In this document: one piece after another, positions 54,553-63,234 of the stretch
Layout: each line of letters begins with the position of its first letter
Numbering within the stretch: the first letter of the stretch is position 1
NCBI RefSeq assembly: GCF_947504215.1
Contig: NZ_CANNGO010000004.1
Span: forward strand, 124,001 to 188,000
Length of the DNA stretch: 64,000 bases
Direction: 5' to 3'
Origin: an uncultured Ruegeria sp.
Lineage (GTDB): Bacteria; Pseudomonadota; Alphaproteobacteria; Rhodobacterales; Rhodobacteraceae
Notes under the pieces: model-generated
The model's input: only the letters and a program-made list of their open reading frames with translations
Told to the model about the DNA's origin: nothing
The model's database searches: none
Position numbers and translations under genes: made by a program

Positions 54553-55113
54553 TCATTCGCGCGCAGGTCCGCGCTCTGCGAAAACCGAACATCCGGCGTA
54601 GCCAAAGCCCCACCGCCATGGAAGACCGCTGCACGGCCCTCCGCCGAAACGGACAGCCCCGAACATGGCATCGGCAGTTATGGAATGCACAGACCTGACT
54701 TGATCGGGCGTCAGGTCATAGCGTTGGGCGTACTCGTCGGCATGGCTATCGCCATGATCCCTAACGCAAGACCGTAAGGTCTCGTCAGCGGACAGTCGAG
54801 CATCATAGCTGTCTTCCGCCCGCAGCGCGCCGCCCGCATTGTGGTAGGCCCGATCATGGATCATACAGCAGTCTTCCCACGGCGGTTGTGTCTCATACAG
54901 CTCGCCAATTTGCGGGAACGTTTTGGCAACCCACCGCCAACTTGTCGACAACCCGCCCGAGCATCCGTCGGTTTCAAACGGTGTCAGATCAACCACGTCT
55001 CGCTGCGCTATCAAAGCGTGATGGGCCGGCATTTCAAAGCTGCGCATCAAGTCCTGAGCTGACGCGCAGATTGGCAGAACTAGAAAAACCAAGGCCAGGC
55101 TAGGGGCTTTCAT
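54553..55113 (-). CDS. Secreted phospholipase A2-like protein
   Basis: This 186-aa protein has a signal peptide (ending PICASA) and the hallmarks of secreted phospholipase A2: a DGCSGG segment resembling the calcium loop (C51), and CCMIHDRAYH with the catalytic pair H86 and D87 next to paired cysteines C82/C83. Further cysteines at C116 and near GGGPCSGL could form disulfides. The ATG at 55113 lies within the end of the GDPD gene (overlap of 14 bases), so the two are cotranslated. PLA2 releases fatty acids and leaves lysophospholipids, whose deacylation products would be GDPD substrates. The family assignment rests on motif only. Confidence 0.75.
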   Translation of the reverse strand: MKAPSLALVFLVLPICASAQDLMRSFEMPAHHALIAQRDVVDLTPFETDGCSGGLSTSWRWVAKTFPQIGELYETQPPWEDCCMIHDRAYHNAGGALRAEDSYDARLSADETLRSCVRDHGDSHADEYAQRYDLTPDQVRSVHSITADAMFGAVRFGGGPCSGLPWRWGFGYAGCSVFAERGPARE

Positions 55114-56938
55114 CACGCATCGCCTCAGTATCGACCTGCATTCCGAACGTGGTGGCCAGCCACAGCATCAGCCTTTCACCGGGTCCCATTTCCGCGCGAA
55201 CGCGCAGCACCTCTTTTGCCATGGCCGGGCGATCCGTGATCAGGCCATCCACACCCATCGAGGCCATTGCGGACATCTGCAGCGGATCATTCACCGTCCA
55301 CACATAGATATCCTTGCCCGCTTCATGGACCGAGCGGACAAGACCCGGCGATACCATCGCAGCGTTGACAGCTACAAAGTCGCCCTCGAGCCCCGCCAGA
55401 TCACCGATCGCTGTTGCAGCCAACACACCTGCTCGCCAATCCGGGCGCAGGGTCTTCATCTTTTGAACGGCGGGGTACTTCAGCGACATGGTGGCGATAT
55501 CGTCCTGCATCCCCAATTCCTCGACCAAACCGGCGACCCGGTTTTCCAGATCAACGTCATGGCCATAATACTTCAATTCGATGATGACCTTGGCCCGGCC
55601 CTTTGCCGCAAGCAGCACGTCATGCAAAGTCGGAGAACGCTCCACGGCATATTCTGGTCCGTACCAACTGCCTATATCGATCTCCGCCACATCCTCCATC
55701 GTGGCATCCCACACCTTGAGGTTCACGCCAGCAAGTTTCATGAAATCGCTGTCATGGGCAACGATAACAACGTCATCTGCCGTTTCCTGCACATCGATCT
55801 CGACCCAGTCTGCGCCATCTTCGATCGCTTTCAGAACCGAGGCCATGGTGTTTTCGGGTCGCAATGCCGCCGCGCCACGGTGGCCAATGACATCGGCGTG
55901 ATCCGGGGCCTGAACACGCTCTAGCAATCCCTGCCCTAACCACAGGCCGATCAACACGGCAGCAGCCGCCGCGCTGACGGTTACGAAAACGGGTGCCTTA
56001 ATCTGTCGCGGTTCGGGATGCTGAAAGTCTTTTGTTTGGGTATCAAAAAAGCCGTCCAGCAGAACAGCCAGAGCCCCCAGCGCAGTGGCCGCCAAAATCA
56101 GACCTGCCAAGGACCACAACCCCGCGACAACCAAGCTGAGTATCAGCGCTAGTCTCAGGTTCACACCGTCTTGCAGCGGCACAAGCCCGAAAAGCACGCC
56201 AGCCACCGCAGCGATCAGCGCCGCAACAACCAGGCGCAGGCCCAACCAAAGGGCCAGCTCGACCTTCAGGCGACCGCGTTTCCCATCCATCCGCCGCGTG
56301 CTTTCGTCAAACGCCGCCTTGGGGGCACAATCTTCGAAAAGGACCAGATGCAAAGCCAGCGCCCAAGCTGACAGTCGACGGATCAGCACCCAGGCCAAAG
56401 AAAGAACCACGACGCCAATCAGAATGACCGCGAGCCAAAATGCTGGCGGATGAAACGTCAGGTAGTAGTTGATGTCATATTCGGTCAGCGTCCACCACGC
56501 GATCAAACCCGCAACGGCCACAAATGGCAGCGCCAGAAGCAACACGCGGAAAATGAAACGTACTGCGAACCCAAACAAAGCCGGCAGGCGGGACAGGATC
56601 AGGCCGATAGCCGCGCTGCCTGCTCGCCACGGGTCGCTTTCCCCCATGCGCAGCGATCCGGCCATGACCGAGAAGACAAAAACTTCGGCCAGCAAAAACA
56701 GACTGAGTACGACAATGGCCGCGATAAACCCGGCAGGTGAAAGCAGGAACATTGCGATGTCCTGGTCTGTCAGTGCGGACTGGTTGGACAAGGACACCGC
56801 AAGATTGACCGCGATGGCGACGCCCGGTGCGATCAATGCAACCAGCAACAATCGCACCGCAATATAGATCGGCCAGAACACCCGCCGCCGTTCCCAGGCC
56901 CCGGCATAGGCATTTGTAACGGCAGAGAAATAGCTCAC
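55100..56938 (-). CDS. Membrane-domain glycerophosphodiester phosphodiesterase
   Basis: This 612-aa protein has a polytopic N-terminal region (about residues 1-340, with six or more hydrophobic helices) fused to a catalytic GDPD domain (about 345-585). GDPD motifs seen are GHRGAAALRPENTMAS (metal/His start), DWVEIDVQETADDVVIVAHDSDFMK and IELKYYG. It should hydrolyse glycerophosphodiesters such as glycerophosphoethanolamine to glycerol-3-phosphate and an alcohol. The start is GTG at 56938 with AGGAGG six bases upstream. The PLA2-like gene starts inside its 3' end, linking two steps of phospholipid breakdown. Confidence 0.9.
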   Translation of the reverse strand: MSYFSAVTNAYAGAWERRRVFWPIYIAVRLLLVALIAPGVAIAVNLAVSLSNQSALTDQDIAMFLLSPAGFIAAIVVLSLFLLAEVFVFSVMAGSLRMGESDPWRAGSAAIGLILSRLPALFGFAVRFIFRVLLLALPFVAVAGLIAWWTLTEYDINYYLTFHPPAFWLAVILIGVVVLSLAWVLIRRLSAWALALHLVLFEDCAPKAAFDESTRRMDGKRGRLKVELALWLGLRLVVAALIAAVAGVLFGLVPLQDGVNLRLALILSLVVAGLWSLAGLILAATALGALAVLLDGFFDTQTKDFQHPEPRQIKAPVFVTVSAAAAAVLIGLWLGQGLLERVQAPDHADVIGHRGAAALRPENTMASVLKAIEDGADWVEIDVQETADDVVIVAHDSDFMKLAGVNLKVWDATMEDVAEIDIGSWYGPEYAVERSPTLHDVLLAAKGRAKVIIELKYYGHDVDLENRVAGLVEELGMQDDIATMSLKYPAVQKMKTLRPDWRAGVLAATAIGDLAGLEGDFVAVNAAMVSPGLVRSVHEAGKDIYVWTVNDPLQMSAMASMGVDGLITDRPAMAKEVLRVRAEMGPGERLMLWLATTFGMQVDTEAMRDESP

Positions 56939-57002
56939 GCGGCGGCCTCCTGAATGGTGAACTCATTCAAGGCTGCGCCAACGTGAATTGCAAGTCAGAC
57001 GG

Positions 57003-57455
57003 TTAGGTTTCTTCCAGATCCGCGGCCAGCCGGAACCCGATACGATTGGCTGGTTTGTCTTCGACCGATTTTGGCAGGGCCCGCAGCATGACGTTCAGTT
57101 GGCTGACATGCTGCACCAGTTGGGTCCGCGCGCCTGTCCCGTCCGAGCCATAAAAGGTGATGATATCCGGGTCGAAATACCCCATCCCTTCGATGCGCAT
57201 CACACCTGCATCACCTCCGGTAAAGCCCATGGCGACCTCCTGATCACCATCCAGCGTCTTTTCGAAATTCTGAATATAGAGGATCAGGCGCTCATAGGCC
57301 CATTGTGCCGGGCTTTTGTTGGCAACCGGTGTTTGCAGCGTTTCCGGCAGATCCTTCGATCCGGATTCAGCCTCGGGGTTCGAATGGACCTCATAACAAC
57401 GCGGCAGCGCTGCTGCTTCGGCGGCCTCGGCTGACGTTTCGATCTTGTCCTGCAT
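57003..57455 (-). CDS. DUF6173-type hypothetical protein
   Basis: This 150-aa soluble protein has an acidic start (MQDKIETSAEAAEAAALP) and a compact core with WAYERLILYIQNFEKTLDGDQEVAMGFTG, GMGYFDPDIITFYGSDG and NRIGFRLAADL. It fits what I recall as DUF6173, present in many Rhodobacterales, of unknown function. Its start is three bases after the MBL gene stop on the same strand with GATGAGGA as a close ribosome site, so it is the last gene of the acyl-CoA dehydrogenase-MBL operon. Confidence 0.7.
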   Translation of the reverse strand: MQDKIETSAEAAEAAALPRCYEVHSNPEAESGSKDLPETLQTPVANKSPAQWAYERLILYIQNFEKTLDGDQEVAMGFTGGDAGVMRIEGMGYFDPDIITFYGSDGTGARTQLVQHVSQLNVMLRALPKSVEDKPANRIGFRLAADLEET

Positions 57456-57458
57456 TCC

Positions 57459-58508
57459 TCATCCCTTGCGTTGGTACACCCACGCCCCATCCGCGCGGCG
57501 CGTCCGGGTTACAGCTCCAATGTGGTGAAGATGGTTCACGTGTGCAACCGCTTCGACCAAAGCAAGACCATACTCCTCTTCACGTATCGTGCGTTTGAAC
57601 AAGGGTGCAAAGCATTCCGAGGCGGCTTTGGGCGTTTCCAGATCGTCCAACAGGCGCGTCAGCGCGCCGTGATGGTTATCAATCAATTGCCGCATCCGTG
57701 TCGGTAACCCGGTAAAAGGCAGTTTATGGCCACCCAGAACCAGATGATCGGGATGGGCCAACGGCTGCAACCTCTCGCAGGCCTCAAGCCAGTCCGCGAC
57801 CGGGTTCGCCATGGGTTCGGTAGCGTACACACCCAGATTGGGGCTGATGGAGCTTAGGACCTGATCTCCGGTCAGGACAAGACTGTCATCCCGGCTCCAG
57901 AATGTCGCGTGTTCGGGTGCATGACCATTGCCCATATGCACATCCCAATCGCGGCCGCCCATGCGGATCACATCACCCTGTTTGATCCGAGTGAACCCCA
58001 GGGGCATAGGATAGACAGTGTCAGCAAAGTTGAACGGGCGATCCGCCATTCGTTTGGCCAAAATCTCGGGCGTCATGCCCGCGCTGCGATAGAACTCGAG
58101 CGTTTCCGAAGGCCAGTTTTCCTGCACGTCCAGCGTCAGCATGCGCGCAAACAGCCAGGCGGTGCGGCTTGCCACCAACTCAGCACCATGCTCGGACTGA
58201 AACCAACCGGCATTGCCGACATGATCCGGGTGATGGTGGGTGACCACGGCCCGGTTCACTGGTTTTCCCGCCAACGGGCCCGCCAGCAGTGTTTCCCAGA
58301 TGCCCCGCGTCTTTTTCGACGACACGCCCGTGTCGATCACCGTCCAACCGTCACCATCGTCCAGCGCATAGACGTTGACGTGATCCAAGGCCATGGGCAG
58401 TGGCAGCCGCATCCACAACACACCCTCGGCGATTTCGATGGCCTCGCCGGATGCAGGCGGTTCAGACCACGGATATCGGATCGTCGGGGGGTGTTCGTCG
58501 TCCATCAC
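57459..58508 (-). CDS. Metallo-beta-lactamase-fold hydrolase
   Basis: This 349-aa MBL-fold protein has the metal-binding motif THHHPDHVG (H-x-H-x-D-H, about residue 88-96), a later MGNGHAPEHATFWSR region and LTGDQVLSS with the Asp ligand, and ends with a C-terminal extension typical of LACTB2-like or DNA-binding-tail MBL proteins. The substrate is not known; thioester or lactone hydrolysis is plausible next to an acyl-CoA dehydrogenase. Its start overlaps the acyl-CoA dehydrogenase stop (ATGA), so the two are coupled. Confidence 0.87.
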   Translation of the reverse strand: MMDDEHPPTIRYPWSEPPASGEAIEIAEGVLWMRLPLPMALDHVNVYALDDGDGWTVIDTGVSSKKTRGIWETLLAGPLAGKPVNRAVVTHHHPDHVGNAGWFQSEHGAELVASRTAWLFARMLTLDVQENWPSETLEFYRSAGMTPEILAKRMADRPFNFADTVYPMPLGFTRIKQGDVIRMGGRDWDVHMGNGHAPEHATFWSRDDSLVLTGDQVLSSISPNLGVYATEPMANPVADWLEACERLQPLAHPDHLVLGGHKLPFTGLPTRMRQLIDNHHGALTRLLDDLETPKAASECFAPLFKRTIREEEYGLALVEAVAHVNHLHHIGAVTRTRRADGAWVYQRKG

Positions 58509-60208
58509 GCAACCAAATCGTCGGCGCTGAGCGCAAACAAATCCTCTGCCCCGCTTTGTGCCTGGGCCAAAAGGCCCGAGTGTTCGGGAAGCAGTGCATT
58601 GATGTAATAGCGCGCCAGCTTGGCCCTTGGCCCATCAGGGTCGGCAAGTGCGGCAGACAGATGGTAATGCCCACCCAGCACACGCGCAAAGGCGTTCAGA
58701 TAGGCCACAGCCCCAGCAAAACGGTTGTTCATGTCATCCTGCGAAACCAACCATTCTGTCGCCTCACGCAGCGACTCACTGGCTTCCCAGACCGGTCCTG
58801 CAAGCTCGGGCAGGGTTGCACGGGCTTTTTCCGCCTGGCCTTCAATCTCGTCCAACAGGCGCGAGGCTGCCTCACCGCCGTCCATCATTTTGCGAGCGAC
58901 AAGATCCATCGCCTGAATACCGTTGGTGCCTTCGTAAATCGCCGTGACACGCACATCCCGATAATACTGCGCAGCTCCGGTCTCTTCGATGAAGCCCATG
59001 CCGCCATGCACCTGCACCCCGGTTTCAGCCACGCGCATGCCAGTCTGCGTGCCAAAGGCCTTACCGATCGGCGTCAGCAGAGCTGCGCGCGCAGCCCAAT
59101 CCGCGTCACCGGTCGCATGTGCCATATCGATAGCGGCTGCGTTGGCCAGCATGATGGCCCGAGCGGCGAATACATCGGCGCGCATTTCGGTCAGCATCCG
59201 CCGCACATCCGCATGATCGATGATTGTGCCCGAAGGTGTTTTGCCCTGCTTGCGCTCCAAAGCGTAGGTCATAGCATGTTGATACGCACCTTCCGCGGCG
59301 CCAACCCCCTGCCCGCCAACGCCAAGGCGCGCGTTGTTCATCATGGTGAACATCGCCGCCATACCGCCGTTTTCCTTGCCAACCAGCCATCCGGTTGCGC
59401 CGTCATATTGCATCACACAAGTCGGAGAGCCGTGCAGACCCATCTTGTGTTCCAGCGACACAACTTTCAGATCATTGGCCACGCCCGGATTGCCATTTTC
59501 ATCCGGCAAGTACTTTGGCACCAGAAACAGAGAAATCCCTTTTGTGCCCGGTACGGCATCAGGCAAACGGGCCAGAACGAGATGGCAAATGTTCTCGCAG
59601 AAATCATTGTCACCCCAGGAGATATAGATCTTTTGCCCGGCTACGGCATAGGTGCCATCCCCGTTCGGCTGGGCCTTCGAGGACAATGCACCCACATCCG
59701 AGCCGGCCTGCGGCTCTGTCAGGTTCATGGTCCCCGACCAGTCTCCTGAAATCAGTTTGGGCAGGTACAACGCCTTAAGCGCGTCATCCGCGTGATGTTC
59801 CAGTGCTTCAATCTGACCCTGTGTCATCAGCGGTGCCAATTGCAGTGACAGGCACGCGGCGCTCATCATTTCGTTCACCGCAGTTGTTACGGTCATGGGC
59901 AACCCCATGCCGCCATGCTCGGGATCACTGCTCATCCCGATCCAACCGCCTTCGGCGATTGCCTTCCATCCGTCGCCATATCCCGGTGACGTACGCAGCA
60001 CACCGTTCTCTAGACGTGCAGGTTCAAGATCGCCAGGACGCTGAAGCGGGGCCAGAATCTCTTCGCACATTTTGCCCGCTTCGGACAGGATCGCACTGAC
60101 AACATCCGGGCTGGCATCTTCGAATTTTTCGGTTGATGCAATCTGATCGAACCCCACCACTTTGCTTAGCAGGAATTCGTAGTCTGAAATCGGGGCGCGA
60201 TATGGCAT
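58505..60208 (-). CDS. Long-form acyl-CoA dehydrogenase, possibly DmdC-like
   Basis: This FAD enzyme of 567 aa is longer than standard acyl-CoA dehydrogenases (about 380). The extra C-terminal domain resembles the family that includes 3-methylmercaptopropionyl-CoA dehydrogenase (DmdC), part of DMSP demethylation in Ruegeria. Motifs are MNLTEPQAGSDVGAL (FAD contact), GVGAAEGAYQHAMTYALERKQG and QVHGGMGFIEETGAAQYYRDVRVTAIYEGT, the typical catalytic-Glu region. The ATG at 60208 has GAGGC upstream. Whether its substrate is MMPA-CoA or another acyl-CoA is unknown. It feeds electrons to ETF and ETF-QO (42442). Confidence 0.86.
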   Translation of the reverse strand: MPYRAPISDYEFLLSKVVGFDQIASTEKFEDASPDVVSAILSEAGKMCEEILAPLQRPGDLEPARLENGVLRTSPGYGDGWKAIAEGGWIGMSSDPEHGGMGLPMTVTTAVNEMMSAACLSLQLAPLMTQGQIEALEHHADDALKALYLPKLISGDWSGTMNLTEPQAGSDVGALSSKAQPNGDGTYAVAGQKIYISWGDNDFCENICHLVLARLPDAVPGTKGISLFLVPKYLPDENGNPGVANDLKVVSLEHKMGLHGSPTCVMQYDGATGWLVGKENGGMAAMFTMMNNARLGVGGQGVGAAEGAYQHAMTYALERKQGKTPSGTIIDHADVRRMLTEMRADVFAARAIMLANAAAIDMAHATGDADWAARAALLTPIGKAFGTQTGMRVAETGVQVHGGMGFIEETGAAQYYRDVRVTAIYEGTNGIQAMDLVARKMMDGGEAASRLLDEIEGQAEKARATLPELAGPVWEASESLREATEWLVSQDDMNNRFAGAVAYLNAFARVLGGHYHLSAALADPDGPRAKLARYYINALLPEHSGLLAQAQSGAEDLFALSADDLVA

Positions 60209-60346
60209 GGTTTGCCTCTGGGTATGTCTAAAAGGATTGCGCAGGTGGGCTTGGATTCCGTGTCCTACGCCGGTATTCATCTGTGCTTTGATGAATTACC
60301 TACCCTTCCCTATGTTGCAAGCAACCAAAACGCGGCGTCACCAGAC

Positions 60347-61294
60347 ATGATCCCCACCACACTTGACCTGACAGCCGACCCACAAGGCATAGCACGTGCC
60401 GCAGATCTGCTGCGGCAAGGCTTGCTCGTCGCCTTTGCAACCGAAACCGTCTACGGCCTGGGAGGAGATGCCCGGAACGGACTAGCCGTAGCTTCGATCT
60501 ACGAGGCAAAGGGACGGCCCAGCTTCAACCCGCTGATTGCCCATGTCGCTTCGGTTCAGGCAGCACAACGGTTTGTAGAGTGGTCCGATAAGGCTCAAAT
60601 GCTGGCGGATGCCTTTTGGCCTGGTCCTTTGACGCTGGTCCTGCCGCTGCGGGAGGGGAGCGGAATCTCCGCTTTGGTCACAGCAGGGTTGGATACTTTA
60701 GCTGTCCGTGTGCCTGCGCACCACACGGCCAGAGCCTTGCTGGCAGAGTTCGACGGCCCGGTGGCTGCGCCTTCGGCCAACCTGTCTGGTCAGATCAGTC
60801 CCACGACAGCCGAACATGCACGTGCGGGTCTTGGCGGGCGCATTGCCGCGATACTGGACGACGGCCCGTGCGGTGTAGGGCTCGAATCCACAATCGTTGG
60901 TCTTGTAGAAGAACCAACCTTGTTGCGCCCTGGTGGCGTCGCTCTGGAACAGATTGAGGCGGTTCTGAATGCCCGCTTACACCTGCACCAATCCGGCGAC
61001 TTGCTGACCGCCCCCGGCCAATTGCAATCTCATTATGCCCCGGACGCGCCGGTTCGATTGAACGTGCGTACACGGCAGGGCGATGAAATCCTGCTTGGCT
61101 TTGGTTCTGTTGAGTGCGATTTGAACCTGTCAACCAAGGGTGATCTGACCGAAGCGGCATCAAATCTGTTTGCGGCTTTACACAAGTTGAACGAAACGGG
61201 CCGCCCGATTGCCGTGTCCCCGATCCCGAACACTGATCTGGGCGCCGCAATCAACGACCGTTTGCACCGCGCCGCCGCGCCGCGCGACAGCTGA
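60347..61294 (+). CDS. Threonylcarbamoyl-AMP synthase (Sua5 type)
   Basis: This enzyme makes threonylcarbamoyl-AMP for t6A modification of ANN-decoding tRNAs. The 315-aa length from the ATG at 60347 corresponds to the long Sua5 form, with a YrdC core (KGRPSFNPLIAHV, GPLTLVLP, VRVPAH and APSANLSGQISPT) and a C-terminal Sua5 domain from about residue 215 (APGQLQSHYAPDAP). Longer in-frame starts back to 60212 are less likely, since the protein normally starts just before the YrdC core. It is convergent with yqgE; the stops abut as TGATCA. Confidence 0.93.
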   Translation: MIPTTLDLTADPQGIARAADLLRQGLLVAFATETVYGLGGDARNGLAVASIYEAKGRPSFNPLIAHVASVQAAQRFVEWSDKAQMLADAFWPGPLTLVLPLREGSGISALVTAGLDTLAVRVPAHHTARALLAEFDGPVAAPSANLSGQISPTTAEHARAGLGGRIAAILDDGPCGVGLESTIVGLVEEPTLLRPGGVALEQIEAVLNARLHLHQSGDLLTAPGQLQSHYAPDAPVRLNVRTRQGDEILLGFGSVECDLNLSTKGDLTEAASNLFAALHKLNETGRPIAVSPIPNTDLGAAINDRLHRAAAPRDS

Positions 61295-61849
61295 TCAGGC
61301 GCGACCGGCGCTAGCCGACAGTGTCAACGGATCAACACCAAGCGTCGCCAAAGCTGCCGCCCATTTTTCGTCATCAGGCACATCAAATACAAGATTCGAT
61401 GTCGCCTCGGTCGTTAGCCAGCCATTCATTCCGATTTCGTCTTCCAACTGATCAGGCCCCCACCCGGAATACCCCAACGCCAGCATCGAATTCAGCGGTC
61501 CGCGCCCCGAGGACAGATCTTCAAGCACATCCAGCGTGGCTGTCATGCTGAAATCCTCGGATATCTGCATGGAGTGCAGATTGGCCTCATAATCTGCACT
61601 GTGCAGAACAAAGCCGCGCGACATTTCGACCGGACCGCCGAAATGGACCAGTCTTTCACCAACCACTGGGATATTGCATGCGATGTTCAGCTGGCCCAGC
61701 AGCGTTTTAATGCGTAGATCCGAGGGCTTGTTGATGATCAGCCCCATCGCACCATCTTCGCCATGGCTACACATATATACGACCGAGTGATCGAAGCGCG
61801 GATCACCCATGCCAGGCATCGCAATCAACAGTTTTCCGGTCAGGTCCAT
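61295..61849 (-). CDS. YqgE/AlgH family protein
   Basis: This 184-aa soluble protein is of the YqgE/AlgH (DUF179) family. Its typical motifs are GKLLIAMPGMGDPRFDHSVVYMCSHGEDGAMGLIINKP near the N-terminus and HFGGPVEMSRGFVLHS in the middle, with ALGYSGWGPDQLEDEI towards the C-terminus. AlgH has been linked to alginate regulation in Pseudomonas, but the general function is unknown. It is a single gene, with a divergent DsbD-domain gene 145 bases away. Confidence 0.94.
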   Translation of the reverse strand: MDLTGKLLIAMPGMGDPRFDHSVVYMCSHGEDGAMGLIINKPSDLRIKTLLGQLNIACNIPVVGERLVHFGGPVEMSRGFVLHSADYEANLHSMQISEDFSMTATLDVLEDLSSGRGPLNSMLALGYSGWGPDQLEDEIGMNGWLTTEATSNLVFDVPDDEKWAAALATLGVDPLTLSASAGRA

Positions 61850-61994
61850 GGTCGGGCATCTCTTGATGTGTACCCTTCAACAATGACCCTGCGGCATGTG
61901 GATTGGCAAGGGAGCAACGGGTATTTCGCCAGATTTCATTCAAGTGACCGGAACGTGACTTGGAATCCGGCGCTGTACCGCGCATTTATAGGCT

Positions 61995-62810
61995 ATGAAA
62001 ACGTTGATAGGATCCACTGCTGCCGCTGCTTTGACGGTCTGCCTTTGTCTTGCCGCCCCCGTTTCGGCGCAAGGCTTGGATGGCGTCGTTCAACTGGACG
62101 TTCTGGATGGGGGGCGTACGGCCAAAGGCACCTATCTGGGTGCACTGCGCCTGACGTTGAAGGACGGGTGGAAAACCTATTGGCGCGCGCCCGGCGATGC
62201 CGGAATCCCGCCACAGTTTGATTGGACCGGATCGCGCAATGTTGGCGATGTCTCGATCACCTGGCCTGCTCCCGAAATCTTCGATCAAAACGGCTTGCAA
62301 TCCATTGGCTACGAAGATCAACTGGTCCTGCCGGTCGAAATTACGCCCAAGAACCCTGCCAAAACCGTGCACTTGCGTGGCGAGATGGATTTGGGCGTAT
62401 GTAAAGATGTCTGCATCCCCGAACGGCTGGGCTTCGATCATACTCTGGATGCCGACGCAGGGCGCAATCCGGCCATAGCGGCCGCGCTTGCACAGCGTCC
62501 GTATTCCGCCCGTGAAGGGCGCGTGTCCAAGGCCAGCTGCCGTCTGACACCGACGGCGGACGGAATGCAGATCGAAGCACGCGTTACAATGCCCTCAGCC
62601 GGAGGGCGCGAGGTTGCTGTGATTGAACCCGGCAACCCGGCGCTTTGGGCATCGCAACCGGATACGGTCAGGCAGGGCGATACCCTGATCGCCCGGTCCG
62701 AGATCATCAATGCCTCTGGTGCACCCTTTGCGCTGGACCGGTCCGAAATCCGGATCACCGTACTGGGTGCAAAGCACGCAGTGGACATCAAAGGCTGCAG
62801 CGCCGGTTGA
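61995..62810 (+). CDS. DsbD N-terminal-domain (ScsB-like) exported protein
   Basis: This 271-aa periplasmic protein has a signal peptide (ending CLAAPVSA) and the N-terminal domain of the thiol-disulfide reductase DsbD. The redox cysteines are in [11 protein letters not shown] (C-x3-C, as in ScsB-type proteins). There is no transmembrane or C-terminal thioredoxin domain, so it cannot import electrons by itself. It may act with another membrane reductase, for example in copper or oxidative stress. A Nudix gene starts four bases after its stop. Confidence 0.87.
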   Translation: MKTLIGSTAAAALTVCLCLAAPVSAQGLDGVVQLDVLDGGRTAKGTYLGALRLTLKDGWKTYWRAPGDAGIPPQFDWTGSRNVGDVSITWPAPEIFDQNGLQSIGYEDQLVLPVEITPKNPAKTVHLRGEMDLGVCKDVCIPERLGFDHTLDADAGRNPAIAAALAQRPYSAREGRVSKASCRLTPTADGMQIEARVTMPSAGGREVAVIEPGNPALWASQPDTVRQGDTLIARSEIINASGAPFALDRSEIRITVLGAKHAVDIKGCSAG

Positions 62811-62814
62811 TTGC

Positions 62815-63234
62815 ATGACACACACACCCAAGATCGGCGCTCTGGCCGTTGTTTTGCATCAGGGCCAAGTCCTTTTGGTGCAACGCAGCAAACAGCCCGA
62901 TGCGGGTCTGTGGGGGTTTCCCGGCGGCCATGTCGAATGGGGGGAAACCGTGCTGCAAGCGGCGCAACGGGAGTTGCTGGAAGAGACCTCGGTCACCGCA
63001 CACCCATCCCACTATCTGGACAATCTCGACCTGCTGCGTTGGAACGATGAAGGTCAGGTCGTATCCCACTATCTGCTGGTCGGGGTCGCATGCGCATATC
63101 AGTCAGGCGAACCAATCGCCGGTGATGACGCGCTGGATGCCCGTTGGTTTTCCATAGAACAGATAAGAAACGGGGACCTACTGATGAGCGACCGGGTTGT
63201 TGACCTGTTAGAACACGCTTTACGCGTAAGTTAA
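62815..63234 (+). CDS. Nudix hydrolase
   Basis: This 139-aa protein has the Nudix box [24 protein letters not shown]; the usual Gly near its end is Ser (EETSV). The core motif for Mg-dependent pyrophosphate hydrolysis (R-E-L-L-E-E) is intact. The start at 62815 ([14 protein letters not shown]) is preferred over an upstream frame start inside the previous gene. It is probably coupled to the DsbD-domain gene. The substrate, a nucleoside diphosphate derivative, is unknown. Its end overlaps the convergent RND gene by four bases. Confidence 0.9.
   Translation: MTHTPKIGALAVVLHQGQVLLVQRSKQPDAGLWGFPGGHVEWGETVLQAAQRELLEETSVTAHPSHYLDNLDLLRWNDEGQVVSHYLLVGVACAYQSGEPIAGDDALDARWFSIEQIRNGDLLMSDRVVDLLEHALRVS

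Noticed and set aside
58400-59749. 449-codon open frame on the plus strand opposite the acyl-CoA dehydrogenase
   Set aside because: It is antisense to a clear full-length enzyme gene. Long antisense frames are common in GC-rich coding DNA, and the translation has no recognisable motif.
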